In this document: positions 29,560 to 38,016 of the stretch, piece after piece
How positions within the stretch are numbered: the first letter of the stretch is position 1
Layout of the letters: every line of letters starts with the position of its first letter
Source: Rhodoferax sp.
Lineage (GTDB): Bacteria; Pseudomonadota; Gammaproteobacteria; Burkholderiales; Burkholderiaceae_C
Length of the DNA stretch: 45,242 bases
Direction of reading: 5' to 3'
NCBI GenBank assembly: GCA_016790475.1
Contig: JAEUOX010000074.1
Location: 1-45,242, forward strand
Translations under genes and position numbers: made by a program
Notes under the pieces: generated by a model
What the model was told of the DNA's origin: nothing
Database searches by the model: none
What the model saw: the letters and a program-made list of their open reading frames with translations, nothing else

Positions 29560-30483
29560 TCAATAGCCGCGGGTGAGTTCCACCACGCCGGCGACGGGTT
29601 CGCCGCGTTCCAGTGCCCGGATCTTGCCGGCGATCTGTTCCAGGCTGTCGCGCTCCAGTGTCTGCGCCGAGATGTGCGGCGTCACCTGCACCCGGGGATG
29701 CTGCCAGAAAGCATGGCACGGCGCCAGCGGCTCGGCATCGAACACGTCCAGCGTGGCGCCGGCCAGGTGCCCGCTGTCCAGCAGGTCCAGCAGGTCCTGC
29801 TCGACCAGCAGCGCACCCCGCGCGACGTTCACCAGGTAGGCGCCGGGCCGCAGCCGGGACAGTGTGCGCCGGTTCAGCAGTTGGCGGGTGTCCGGCGTCA
29901 GCGGCAGCAGGCAGACCAGCATCCGGGTGGCAGCGAGGAAATCGTCCAGCGCCTGCGACCCTGCAAAGGTCTGCACGCCCGGGCAGGCACGGGGCGTCCG
30001 GCTCCAGCCGAGCACAGGAAAACCGAAGCCCTGCACCGCCTGCGCTACACGCTGCCCCAACACGCCCAGGCCCATGATGCCGACTGGGAAATCCGCGCGG
30101 GAGCGCGGGCGCTGCTGGCGCCATTCCCCCTGGCGCGCCCGCTGTTCGTAGGTGTCCAGTTCCCGGAAGTGCCGGATCAGCGCGTGGCAGACATATTCGG
30201 CCATCTGCAGCGCCATGCCTGCATCGTCCAGCCGCACCAGCTTCCACTGCGCGGGCAGGCGCAACTGCATCAGCTTGTCGACGCCGGCCCCGATGTTGAA
30301 CACCGCCTTGAGGCCGGCCTGCTCATCGACGAACTGCTGCGGCGGCGCCCAGACCACGCCGTAATCCGCCAGCGGATCCCCGGCCTGCCAGCAGCGGACA
30401 CGGCCCTCCGGCAGCAGACATTGCAGCCCGTCGCGCCAGGGCGCCGGGTCGACGCCGGGGTAACACAGGGAGACCTGCAGCAC
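29560..30483 (-). CDS. ghrA: Glyoxylate/hydroxypyruvate reductase A (D-isomer 2-hydroxyacid dehydrogenase)
   Basis: A 307-residue NAD(P)H-dependent reductase of the GhrA group. The dinucleotide-binding turn is GIMGLGVLGQRVAQA. Catalytic Arg, Glu and His are in NVARGALL, DVFDAEPL and TPHISAQT. It reduces glyoxylate to glycolate and hydroxypyruvate to glycerate. Its place between the carboxylase alpha subunit (2-bp gap) and HMG-CoA lyase is not part of the leucine route. With aceK in the same operon it may help manage glyoxylate when acetyl-CoA is plentiful; this is inference. Confidence 0.9.
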   Translation of the reverse strand: MLQVSLCYPGVDPAPWRDGLQCLLPEGRVRCWQAGDPLADYGVVWAPPQQFVDEQAGLKAVFNIGAGVDKLMQLRLPAQWKLVRLDDAGMALQMAEYVCHALIRHFRELDTYEQRARQGEWRQQRPRSRADFPVGIMGLGVLGQRVAQAVQGFGFPVLGWSRTPRACPGVQTFAGSQALDDFLAATRMLVCLLPLTPDTRQLLNRRTLSRLRPGAYLVNVARGALLVEQDLLDLLDSGHLAGATLDVFDAEPLAPCHAFWQHPRVQVTPHISAQTLERDSLEQIAGKIRALERGEPVAGVVELTRGY

Positions 30484-30485
30484 GT

Positions 30486-32489
30486 TCAGCTGACCAGCTT
30501 GAGCAGTTCGGCGCCTTCGGCGACCTGGTCGCCGGGGGCGTACAGCAGCTCGCCGACAGTGCCATCGGCCGGCGCGGAGATGGTGTGCTCCATCTTCATC
30601 GCCTCCATGACCGCCAGGGCCTGCCCGCGGCGCACGGTGTCGCCGGCCTTCACGGCGAAGGACAGCACCTTGCCCGGCATCGGCGCCGTCAGGCGCCCGC
30701 CTTCGGCCTGGTGGTCTCCGGCATGCGCGAGCAGGTCGACGGCCAGGATGCGCGTCGCACCCTGGGGCGTGAACACATGCGCGACCTCGCCCTGGCGATA
30801 CACCTGCACGCGGTGACGCTGGCCCTGGAACTGCAGGTCGATGCCGCCCCCCTGCGGCGCGAAGGTGAGTGCGCCGGCAACATCGCCCACCGCGAGCTGC
30901 ATCGTGCCATCGTGCTGGCAGGTCAGGCGCGCGTCGAGCGGGGCCCCGGCGAACTCGAACCCAAACCGCCGCGCCGCCACCCCGTAGGCGCGCCAGCCGT
31001 CCCGATGCGAGAAGGGATCGTCACCGGCCAGCGCGCGCTCGTCCAGCAAGGTCTGCGCCACACACGCAGCAACCGCCAGCGTGGCGCCGACCGGCTCCTG
31101 GCGGAACAGCACCGCCTCCTCGCGCGGGATCAGCGCGGTGTCCAACTGCGCCTGGGCAAACGACGGGCTGCGCACCACATAGCGCAGGAACTGCACATTG
31201 GTGTGCAGACCCACGACATGCATCTGCGCCAGCGCCGCGTCGAGCCGGGCCAGTGCCTGCGCCCGGTCGCTGCCGTGCACGATCAGTTTGGCGACCATAG
31301 AGTCATAGAACGGCGAGATCGTGTCGCCCTCCTCCACGCCATCGTCGATCCGCACCGAAGGGCTGTCCAGGCTGCGCGTGAAGCTGGTGGCCGCCGGCTT
31401 GCGGTAGACCGCCAGGCGGCCGGTGGCCGGCAGGAAGTTGTTGTCCGGGTTCTCGGCGCAGATGCGGGCCTCGATCGCGTGGCCCTGGATCTGCAGCTGC
31501 TCCTGTCGCAGCGGGAGCGGCTCGCCGCTGGCCACGCGCAGCTGCCATTCGACCAGGTCCAGCCCGGTGATCGCCTCGGTGACCGGGTGCTCCACCTGCA
31601 GCCGGGTGTTCATCTCCATGAAGAAGAACTGCATGCTGCCGTCCGGCCGCTGTTCGACGATGAACTCGACGGTGCCGGCGCCGACATACTGCACCGCCCG
31701 CGCAGCGGCCACGGCGGCAGCGCCCATCTCGGCACGCATCGCGGCGCTCAGGCCAGGCGCAGGCGCCTCCTCCAGTACCTTCTGGTGCCGGCGCTGCACC
31801 GAGCAGTCGCGCTCGAACAGGTAGACATGGTTGCCCTGGTTGTCGCCGAACACCTGGATCTCGATATGGCGCGGCCGCTGCACGTATTTCTCGATCAGCA
31901 CCGCGTCGTCGCCGAAGCTGTTCGACGCCTCCCGCTTGCAGGAAGCCAGCGCTGCCGCAAAGTCCGCAGCCCGCTCGACCGCCCGCATGCCCTTGCCGCC
32001 ACCGCCCGCGCTGGCCTTGATCAGCACCGGATACCCGATGCGGTCCGCCTCGGCCTGCAGCAGTGCCGGGTCCTGAGCGGCACCGTGGTAGCCCGGCACC
32101 AGCGGAACGCCGGCCTGCTCCATCAGCTGCTTGGACTCGGCCTTCAGCCCCATGGCCTTGATGGCCGAAGGCGGCGGGCCGATGAAGACCAGGCCGGCCT
32201 CGGCACAGGCCTGGGCGAAGGCCTCGTTCTCGCTCAGGAAGCCGTAGCCGGGATGGATCGCCTGCGCGCCGGTGGCCTGGGCGGCCTCCAGGATGCGCTC
32301 CCAGCGGAGGTAGCTTTCCCGCGGGGCGCTGGCACCGATGTGCACTGCCTCGTCGCAGGCGGCGACATGCTTGGCCTGGGCATCGGCGTCGGAATAGACA
32401 GCGACCGTCCGGACGCCCATGCGCCGTGCCGTGGACGCCACGCGGCAGGCAATCTCGCCCCGGTTGGCAATCAGAATCTTGGTGAACAT
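30486..32489 (-). CDS. liuD: Methylcrotonyl-CoA carboxylase biotin-containing alpha subunit
   Basis: A 667-residue biotin-dependent carboxylase subunit (MccA). The biotin carboxylase domain begins MFTKILIANRGEIACRVAST and includes the ATP-grasp loop KASAGGGGKGMR and EMNTRLQVEHPVTE. A C-terminal biotinyl domain carries the biotin lysine Lys632 in MEAMKMEH. It carboxylates biotin with ATP and bicarbonate for transfer to 3-methylcrotonyl-CoA by the beta subunit. Neighbours (beta subunit, isovaleryl-CoA dehydrogenase, HMG-CoA lyase) favour methylcrotonyl- over propionyl-CoA carboxylase. A GAGGA ribosome-binding site precedes the ATG. Confidence 0.93.
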   Translation of the reverse strand: MFTKILIANRGEIACRVASTARRMGVRTVAVYSDADAQAKHVAACDEAVHIGASAPRESYLRWERILEAAQATGAQAIHPGYGFLSENEAFAQACAEAGLVFIGPPPSAIKAMGLKAESKQLMEQAGVPLVPGYHGAAQDPALLQAEADRIGYPVLIKASAGGGGKGMRAVERAADFAAALASCKREASNSFGDDAVLIEKYVQRPRHIEIQVFGDNQGNHVYLFERDCSVQRRHQKVLEEAPAPGLSAAMRAEMGAAAVAAARAVQYVGAGTVEFIVEQRPDGSMQFFFMEMNTRLQVEHPVTEAITGLDLVEWQLRVASGEPLPLRQEQLQIQGHAIEARICAENPDNNFLPATGRLAVYRKPAATSFTRSLDSPSVRIDDGVEEGDTISPFYDSMVAKLIVHGSDRAQALARLDAALAQMHVVGLHTNVQFLRYVVRSPSFAQAQLDTALIPREEAVLFRQEPVGATLAVAACVAQTLLDERALAGDDPFSHRDGWRAYGVAARRFGFEFAGAPLDARLTCQHDGTMQLAVGDVAGALTFAPQGGGIDLQFQGQRHRVQVYRQGEVAHVFTPQGATRILAVDLLAHAGDHQAEGGRLTAPMPGKVLSFAVKAGDTVRRGQALAVMEAMKMEHTISAPADGTVGELLYAPGDQVAEGAELLKLVS

Positions 32490-32497
32490 GCGAATCC

Positions 32498-33178
32498 TCA
32501 AAATGCCGGTGACGGCTTGAACCAGGTCGCCAGACGGCGGCCGATGGTGCGCAGAAACTTGAACAGGACCAGAAGCAGCAGCGCCGTGAGCACCAGTGTG
32601 ACGGCCAGCGCCACCGCGAACCACACCGGATGCTGGACCGCCAGCCACAGCGCGCCGAGCACCAGCCCGTCTTCCAGCAGGCTGACGGCGACATTGGAGA
32701 AGGGCTCGGGCGAGGTGTTCACCGCCGCGCGGGTCGTGGCCTTGCCGGCCAGCGCGGTTGCTGCCAGCGAGCCGCCCAGCAGCGCCGCGACGGCCGCCAT
32801 CGTGGTGTTGTCGGCGCCGAAGACACCGGCCGCCAGCGCGGCGCCGCCCGGGATCCGGATGAAGGTGTGCAACACATCCCACAGCGTGTCCAGGCCCGGG
32901 ATCTTGTCGGCAAAGAACTCGACGAACAGCATCGCCCCGCTGGCGGCCAGCATCGCCGGATGCTGCAGCAGATGCAGCCCCTGCGGCAGCGGTATCCAGC
33001 CCAGGTGGCCGGCCAGGCCCACGACAAACAGCACCGCATACAGTCGCAAGCCGCTGGCCCAGCCGAGCGCCGCCGCCAGCGCCAGCAGCGCCGGCATGTC
33101 CAGCGCCTGGGCCCCCTGCCCGACGGCGGCGGACGCCGGCGCGAACAGGGTGTGCCAGAGGGCCAGCAGCTGCTCCAT
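32498..33178 (-). CDS. DUF4126 domain membrane protein
   Basis: A 226-residue protein with several hydrophobic segments. Recognisable DUF4126 stretches are LGWASGLRLYAVLFVVGLAG, FVEFFADKIPGLDTLWDVLH, and IRIPGGAALAAG. A C-terminal membrane helix is followed by a basic tail. Function is unknown. It sits between the two carboxylase subunit genes, starting 2 bp after the beta-subunit stop and ending 8 bp before the alpha-subunit start. In many liu operons that place is held by the methylglutaconyl-CoA hydratase. Confidence 0.85.
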   Translation of the reverse strand: MEQLLALWHTLFAPASAAVGQGAQALDMPALLALAAALGWASGLRLYAVLFVVGLAGHLGWIPLPQGLHLLQHPAMLAASGAMLFVEFFADKIPGLDTLWDVLHTFIRIPGGAALAAGVFGADNTTMAAVAALLGGSLAATALAGKATTRAAVNTSPEPFSNVAVSLLEDGLVLGALWLAVQHPVWFAVALAVTLVLTALLLLVLFKFLRTIGRRLATWFKPSPAF

Positions 33179-33180
33179 GG

Positions 33181-34803
33181 CTACATCCGGAACAGGCCGA
33201 ACCGGGTCTCGGCGATCGGCGCATTCAGCGAGGCGCTCAGACCCAGCGCCAGCACGCGGCGCGTGTCGGCCGGGTCGATGACCCCGTCGTCCCACAGCCG
33301 GGCCGTCGCGAAGTAGGGATGCCCCTGCTCCTCGTACTGGCGCCGGATCGGGGCCTTGAAGGCCTCCTCGTCCTCGACGCTCCACTGCTCGCCGCGCGCC
33401 TCGATGCCGTCGCGGCGCACGGTGGCCAGCACCGCCGCGGCCTGGTCGCCGCCCATCACCGAGATGCGCGCATTCGGCCACATCCACAGGAAGCGGGGCG
33501 AATAGGCCCGCCCGCACATGCCATAGTTGCCGGCGCCGAAGCTGCCGCCGATGATGATCGTGAACTTCGGCACGGCGGCCGTCGCGACGGCCGTGACCAT
33601 CTTGGCGCCGTTGCGGGCGATGCCTTCGTTCTCGTACTTGCGCCCGACCATGAAGCCGGTGATGTTCTGCAGGAACACCAGCGGAATCTTGCGTTGGCAG
33701 CACAGCTCGATGAAGTGCGCACCCTTCAGCGCCGACTCGCTGAACAGGATGCCGTTGTTCGCGATGATGCCGACCGGCATGCCCTCGACGTGCGCAAACC
33801 CGCAGACCAGCGTCGTGCCGTAGCGGGCCTTGAACTCGTCGAACTCCGAGCCGTCGACGATCCGGGCGATGATCTCGCGCACGTCGAAGGGCTTGCGGGT
33901 GTCCGTCGGGATCACGCCGTACAGCTCCTGCGGATCCATGCGCGGCGGGCGCGGTGGCTGGAGCGCCAGATCCGGCTGCTTGCGCACATGCAGGTTGCGC
34001 ACGGCCTGGCGCGCCAGGGCCAGCGCATGCAGGTCGTTCTCGGCCAGGTGGTCCGCCACGCCCGACAGGCGGGTGTGCACATCGCCGCCGCCCAGATCCT
34101 CGGCGCTGACCACCTCGCCGGTGGCGGCCTTGACCAGCGGCGGCCCGCCCAGAAAGATCGTGCCCTGGTTGCGCACGATGATGCTCTCGTCGCTCATGGC
34201 CGGCACATAGGCCCCGCCCGCCGTGCAGCTGCCCATGACCACCGCGATCTGCGCGATGCCCTGCGCACTCATCGTGGCCTGGTTGAAGAAGATCCGGCCG
34301 AAATGGTCGCGGTCCGGGAACACCTCGTCCTGGTTGGGCAGGTTGGCTCCGCCGGAGTCCACCAGGTAGATGCAGGGCAGCCGGTTCTGCGCGGCGACTT
34401 CCTGGGCCCGGAGGTGCTTCTTGACCGTCATCGGGTAGTAGGTGCCGCCCTTCACGGTCGCGTCGTTGCACACGATCATGCAATCCACACCGCTGACGCG
34501 GCCGATGCCGGCGATCAGTCCTGCGCACGGGGCGCTGTCCGTGCCGTCCCGGTCCGGATAGAGGCCCAGCGCGGCGAGCGGGCTCAACTCGAGAAACGGC
34601 GTGCCGGGGTCCAGCAGCATCTGCACGCGCTCACGCGGCAACAGCTTGCCCCGGGCCGTGTGCTTGGCCCGCGCAGCGGCGCCACCGCCCTCCTGCGCCC
34701 GGGCGATCTGCCCGTTCAGGTCGGCGACGAGCGCACGCATGGCCTGCGCGTGGGTCTGGAATTCCGCGGAGCGGGGATTCAGTTTGCTTTCGAGAACGGG
34801 CAT
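33181..34803 (-). CDS. liuB: Methylcrotonyl-CoA carboxylase beta (carboxyltransferase) subunit
   Basis: A 540-residue carboxyltransferase subunit (MccB). It begins [15 protein letters not shown]. The acyl-CoA and carboxybiotin binding stretches are present: [50 protein letters not shown], and [20 protein letters not shown]. The 'GGANLPNQ' and 'MCGRAY' wording is typical of methylcrotonyl-CoA rather than propionyl-CoA enzymes. It transfers carboxylate from biotin to 3-methylcrotonyl-CoA, giving 3-methylglutaconyl-CoA. Confidence 0.95.
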   Translation of the reverse strand: MPVLESKLNPRSAEFQTHAQAMRALVADLNGQIARAQEGGGAAARAKHTARGKLLPRERVQMLLDPGTPFLELSPLAALGLYPDRDGTDSAPCAGLIAGIGRVSGVDCMIVCNDATVKGGTYYPMTVKKHLRAQEVAAQNRLPCIYLVDSGGANLPNQDEVFPDRDHFGRIFFNQATMSAQGIAQIAVVMGSCTAGGAYVPAMSDESIIVRNQGTIFLGGPPLVKAATGEVVSAEDLGGGDVHTRLSGVADHLAENDLHALALARQAVRNLHVRKQPDLALQPPRPPRMDPQELYGVIPTDTRKPFDVREIIARIVDGSEFDEFKARYGTTLVCGFAHVEGMPVGIIANNGILFSESALKGAHFIELCCQRKIPLVFLQNITGFMVGRKYENEGIARNGAKMVTAVATAAVPKFTIIIGGSFGAGNYGMCGRAYSPRFLWMWPNARISVMGGDQAAAVLATVRRDGIEARGEQWSVEDEEAFKAPIRRQYEEQGHPYFATARLWDDGVIDPADTRRVLALGLSASLNAPIAETRFGLFRM

Positions 34804-34824
34804 GGGGGACTTTCAGAGAACGGT

Positions 34825-35475
34825 TCAGCGCAATAGGGCCGGCAGCTCGGCCATGTCGCGGAAGATGCAGGACGCACCGGCAGCCTGCAGCGCAGCGCCA
34901 TCGCCCTGCGGTGCATAGGCGAACACGGAAGCACCAGCAGCCACACCGGCGGAAACACCGGTCACGGTGTCCTCGACGACGGCACAGCGTGCCGGCAACA
35001 CCTGCAGGGCGGCAGCCGCGGCCAGGTAGACGTCGGGAAAGGGCTTGGAGCGGGGTGTCTCGTAGCCGCTGAAGATGCGGCCCTCGAAATACTGCATCAG
35101 GCCGGTCTGCCGCAGCTGCATCTCGACCTTGTAGCGGTCGGCACCGGAGGCGCAGGCGATGCGCGCGCCCTGGTGGGCATGGATCGTGTGCACCGCGTCA
35201 TGGATGTTCGGGATGGCGGTCAGCCGCTCGCGCAATGCGGCGTTGCGCCGCTCCTGGAACTGCCCGAGCCAGGCCGGGTCGAGTTCCCGGCCGACACGGC
35301 GGGAGATGATCGCCACCTCTTCCTTGAGCGCCTTGCCGACGAACTGCGCAACGCACTCTTCCAGCGTGAGCTCCCAGCCAAGCTCCTGCAGCATGTCGCG
35401 CAGCACACCGTTCGTGATCGGCTCGGAGTCGACCAGCACGCCATCGCAGTCGAACAGCACGGCATCGAACTTCAC
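34825..35475 (-). CDS. HAD-family phosphatase (phosphoglucomutase/phosphoglycolate-phosphatase-like)
   Basis: A 216-residue HAD hydrolase of subfamily IA. Motif I is VLFDCDGVLVDSEP (Asp9, Asp11), motif II the serine in ACASGADRY, motif III the lysine in PRSKPFPDVYL, and motif IV VVEDTVTGVSAG. An alpha-helical cap lies between motifs I and II. Substrate cannot be assigned; phosphoglycolate or hexose phosphates are common in this group. It starts at GTG 35475, overlapping the stop of the small upstream ORF (GTGA), and ends 21 bp before liuB. Confidence 0.85.
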   Translation of the reverse strand: MKFDAVLFDCDGVLVDSEPITNGVLRDMLQELGWELTLEECVAQFVGKALKEEVAIISRRVGRELDPAWLGQFQERRNAALRERLTAIPNIHDAVHTIHAHQGARIACASGADRYKVEMQLRQTGLMQYFEGRIFSGYETPRSKPFPDVYLAAAAALQVLPARCAVVEDTVTGVSAGVAAGASVFAYAPQGDGAALQAAGASCIFRDMAELPALLR

Positions 35476-35612
35476 GGCGCGGGCTTCCGGTGGCGGGCCT
35501 TGTTCTGCTCCGGCGACGGCCCGATGCGCCGCACGGAGCCTTCGACCGAATAGGTCGTGACCTCGGCCATGGCTTCGTCGACCAGCTGGCGGTATCCCTT
35601 GGTGATGGGCAT
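35472..35612 (-). pseudogene. 46-codon ORF resembling a truncated rhodanese-type protein N-terminus
   Basis: An ORF of 46 codons beginning MPITKGYRQLVDEAMAEV and then TTYSVE, after which the sequence becomes basic and Pro-rich (ending HRKPAP). The first ~25 residues resemble the leader of rhodanese-domain proteins, written in Burkholderiales genomes as ITKGYxxLVxEAxAxVxTYSV (recalled, not searched). The ~100-residue rhodanese domain and its active-site cysteine are absent. A GGAG sequence lies about 7 bases before the ATG, and the stop overlaps the HAD start codon. It may therefore still be translated as a coupling peptide. It could alternatively be an unrelated short gene. Confidence 0.5.
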
Positions 35613-35633
35613 GGGGAATCTCCGTGCAATGCG

Positions 35634-36761
35634 TCAGAGCGCGCGCTGGATCAGCATCTTCTGGACGTCGCTGCTGCCTTCGTAGATCTGGCAGACACGC
35701 ACGTCCCGGTAGATGCGCTCCAGCGGAAAGTCGGCCACATAGCCGTAGCCACCCAGCGTCTGCAGCGCCGCGGAACAGACCTGCTCGGCCATCTCGCTGG
35801 CGAACAGCTTGGCCATCGCGGCCTCCTTGAGGCAGGGCTGGCCCGCATCCCGCAGCGCCGCCGCATGCCAGATCAACTGCCGCGCCGCCTCGATGCGGGT
35901 GGCGCACTCCGCCAGCCGGAACCCGACCGCCTGGTGGTTGAAGATCGGCTGGCCAAAGCTCTCGCGCTGCCGGGCGTACTCCAGCGCCACCTCGAACGCA
36001 CTGCGCGCCATGCCGACGCTCTGCGCGGCGATGCCGATGCGCCCACCCTCCAGCGCGCTGAGGGCGATGCGGTAGCCCTCACCCTCGTTGCCAATCAGGT
36101 TGTCGTGCGGAACCCGGCAGCCTTCCAGGCTGATCTGCGCCGTGTCGCTGCTGTGCTGCCCGAGCTTCTGTTCCAGGCTGGCGACCCGGTAGCCCGGTGT
36201 GCGGGTCGGCACCAGGAAGGCGCTCATGCCCTTCTTGCCTGCCGCACGGTCGGTGACGGCGATCACGATGATCACATCGCCGTTCTTGCCGCTGGTGATG
36301 AACTGCTTGACGCCATTCAGCACATAACCATCCGCGTCCCGCACTGCGGTGGTCTGCAACGCGGAAGCGTCCGAGCCGGCCTGCGGCTCGGTCAACGCGA
36401 AGCCGCCGAGCATCTCGCCGCGGGCGAGCGGCACCAGCCATTGCTCCTTCTGCCGGGCATTGCCGTAGCGCATCAGGATGGCGTTGACCGGGCAGTTCGT
36501 CACGCTGATGACCGTGCTGGTGCCGCCGTCGCCGGCCGCGATCTCCTCCAGCACCACGGCCAGCGTCAGGTAATCCAGATGGGCACCGCCGTACTCCTCC
36601 GGGACACAAATGCCATAGGCACCCAGGGCCGCGAGGCCGCGGTGCGCCTCGCGCGGGAAATGGTGCTCCCGGTCCCAGCGGGCCGCATGCGGCCACAGCT
36701 GCTCGCGGGCGAAGGCGCGCACCGCATCGCGCACCATCTCCTGGTCCTGGCTCAACAGCAT
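35634..36761 (-). CDS. Acyl-CoA dehydrogenase (short/branched-chain type)
   Basis: A 375-residue flavoprotein. It begins MLLSQDQEMVRDAVRAFARE and carries GGFALTEPQAGSDASALQTTA, the FAD-binding FITSGKNGDVIIVIAVTD, and the C-terminal RVCQIYEGSSDVQKMLI. The catalytic base is Glu361 in YEGSSD, the short/medium-chain position, unlike the isovaleryl enzyme in the same operon. It oxidises an acyl-CoA to the 2-enoyl-CoA, passing electrons to electron-transfer flavoprotein. The exact chain is not readable; butyryl- or 2-methylbutyryl-CoA are plausible. Confidence 0.9.
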   Translation of the reverse strand: MLLSQDQEMVRDAVRAFAREQLWPHAARWDREHHFPREAHRGLAALGAYGICVPEEYGGAHLDYLTLAVVLEEIAAGDGGTSTVISVTNCPVNAILMRYGNARQKEQWLVPLARGEMLGGFALTEPQAGSDASALQTTAVRDADGYVLNGVKQFITSGKNGDVIIVIAVTDRAAGKKGMSAFLVPTRTPGYRVASLEQKLGQHSSDTAQISLEGCRVPHDNLIGNEGEGYRIALSALEGGRIGIAAQSVGMARSAFEVALEYARQRESFGQPIFNHQAVGFRLAECATRIEAARQLIWHAAALRDAGQPCLKEAAMAKLFASEMAEQVCSAALQTLGGYGYVADFPLERIYRDVRVCQIYEGSSDVQKMLIQRAL

Positions 36762-36796
36762 CGGAGGCTCCCGGGCGTTCGCATGGCGGGGGCCAC

Positions 36797-37990
36797 CTAC
36801 ATCAGTTCGAGCGCCACGGCCGTGGCCTCGCCACCACCGATGCACAACGTGGCCAGCCCCTTGCGCAGGCCGCGCTTCTGCAGCGCGTGGATCAGCGTCA
36901 CGAGGATGCGGGCGCCGCTGGCACCGATCGGGTGGCCCAGTGCGCAGGCACCGCCATGCACATTGACGATCTCGTGGGACACCTTGAGATCCGCCATCAG
37001 CGCCATCGGTACCACGGCAAAGGCCTCGTTGACCTCCCACAGATCCACGTCGCCGACGCTCCAGCCGGCCTTGGCCAGCGCCTTCTGGCTGGCGCCGACC
37101 GGCGCCGTCGTGAACCAGTTCGGCGCCTGCGCGTGCATCGCGTGGGACACGATGCGTGCCAGCGGACGGGCACCCAGACGATCGGCGGTCGAGGCGCGCA
37201 TCATCACCAGGGCCGCCGCGCCGTCGTTGATGCTGGAACTCGACGCCGCGGTGATGGTGCCGTCCTTCTTGAACGCCGGCTTGAGCGTCGCGATCTTGTC
37301 GAGCTTGACCTTGCCCGGGCCTTCGTCGATGGATACCGTCACCTCGCCGCTGCGGCCCTTGACCGTGACCGGCGTGATCTCCGTGGCAAAGGCACCGGAT
37401 TCTGTCGCCGCCTTGGCGCGCTGCACCGATGCGGTGGCGAAGGCGTCCTGGTCGGCCCGGCTGAACTGATAGTGCGCCGCACATTCCTCGCCAAAGGTGC
37501 CCATTGCGCGGCCAGGCTCGTAGGCATCTTCCAGCCCGTCCAGCATCATGTGGTCATAGACCCGGTCATGGCCAATGCGCATGCCGCCACGGCCCTTGAG
37601 CAGCAGGTAGGGCGCGTTCGTCATGCTCTCCATGCCGCCGGCGACCATCACGTCGTGGCTGCCGGCCAGCAGCATGTCGTGCGCGAACATGGCCGCCTTC
37701 ATGCCGGAGCCGCACATCTTCGACAGCGTCACGGCGCCGGCACTCTGCGGCAGGCCGGCCTTGAAGACGGCCTGCCGCGCCGGGGCCTGGCCCTGGCCCG
37801 CCATCAGGCAGTTGCCGAACAGGACTTCGGTGACGATCTCGCCGGCAATGCCGGCGCGCTGCACCGCCGCGCGAATAGCGGCACCGCCCAGGTCATGGGC
37901 GGCCAGCGCGGAGAAATCACCCTGGAAGCTGCCCATCGGGGTGCGGGCGGCACCGACGATGACAACGGGATCCGAAGACGGGCTGGACAT
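36797..37990 (-). CDS. Acetyl-CoA acetyltransferase (thiolase)
   Basis: A 397-residue biosynthetic/degradative thiolase. The nucleophilic cysteine is Cys93 (LSKMCGSGMKA), the acid/base residues are His353 (GGACALGHPIGASGAR) and Cys383 (CIGGGEAT), and NEAFAVVPMAL is present. It interconverts acetoacetyl-CoA and two acetyl-CoA (or branched analogues). In this operon it can finish the breakdown of acetoacetate made by HMG-CoA lyase once that is activated to the CoA ester, but no activating transferase or synthetase is seen in the window. Confidence 0.92.
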   Translation of the reverse strand: MSSPSSDPVVIVGAARTPMGSFQGDFSALAAHDLGGAAIRAAVQRAGIAGEIVTEVLFGNCLMAGQGQAPARQAVFKAGLPQSAGAVTLSKMCGSGMKAAMFAHDMLLAGSHDVMVAGGMESMTNAPYLLLKGRGGMRIGHDRVYDHMMLDGLEDAYEPGRAMGTFGEECAAHYQFSRADQDAFATASVQRAKAATESGAFATEITPVTVKGRSGEVTVSIDEGPGKVKLDKIATLKPAFKKDGTITAASSSSINDGAAALVMMRASTADRLGARPLARIVSHAMHAQAPNWFTTAPVGASQKALAKAGWSVGDVDLWEVNEAFAVVPMALMADLKVSHEIVNVHGGACALGHPIGASGARILVTLIHALQKRGLRKGLATLCIGGGEATAVALELM

Positions 37991-38016
37991 GGGAACTCCT
38001 TGGATGGAAAAGGGGA

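Noticed and set aside
30486-34803. Propionyl-CoA carboxylase
   Set aside because: Subunit motifs could allow it, but isovaleryl-CoA dehydrogenase, HMG-CoA lyase and LiuR sites in the same operon favour methylcrotonyl-CoA carboxylase.
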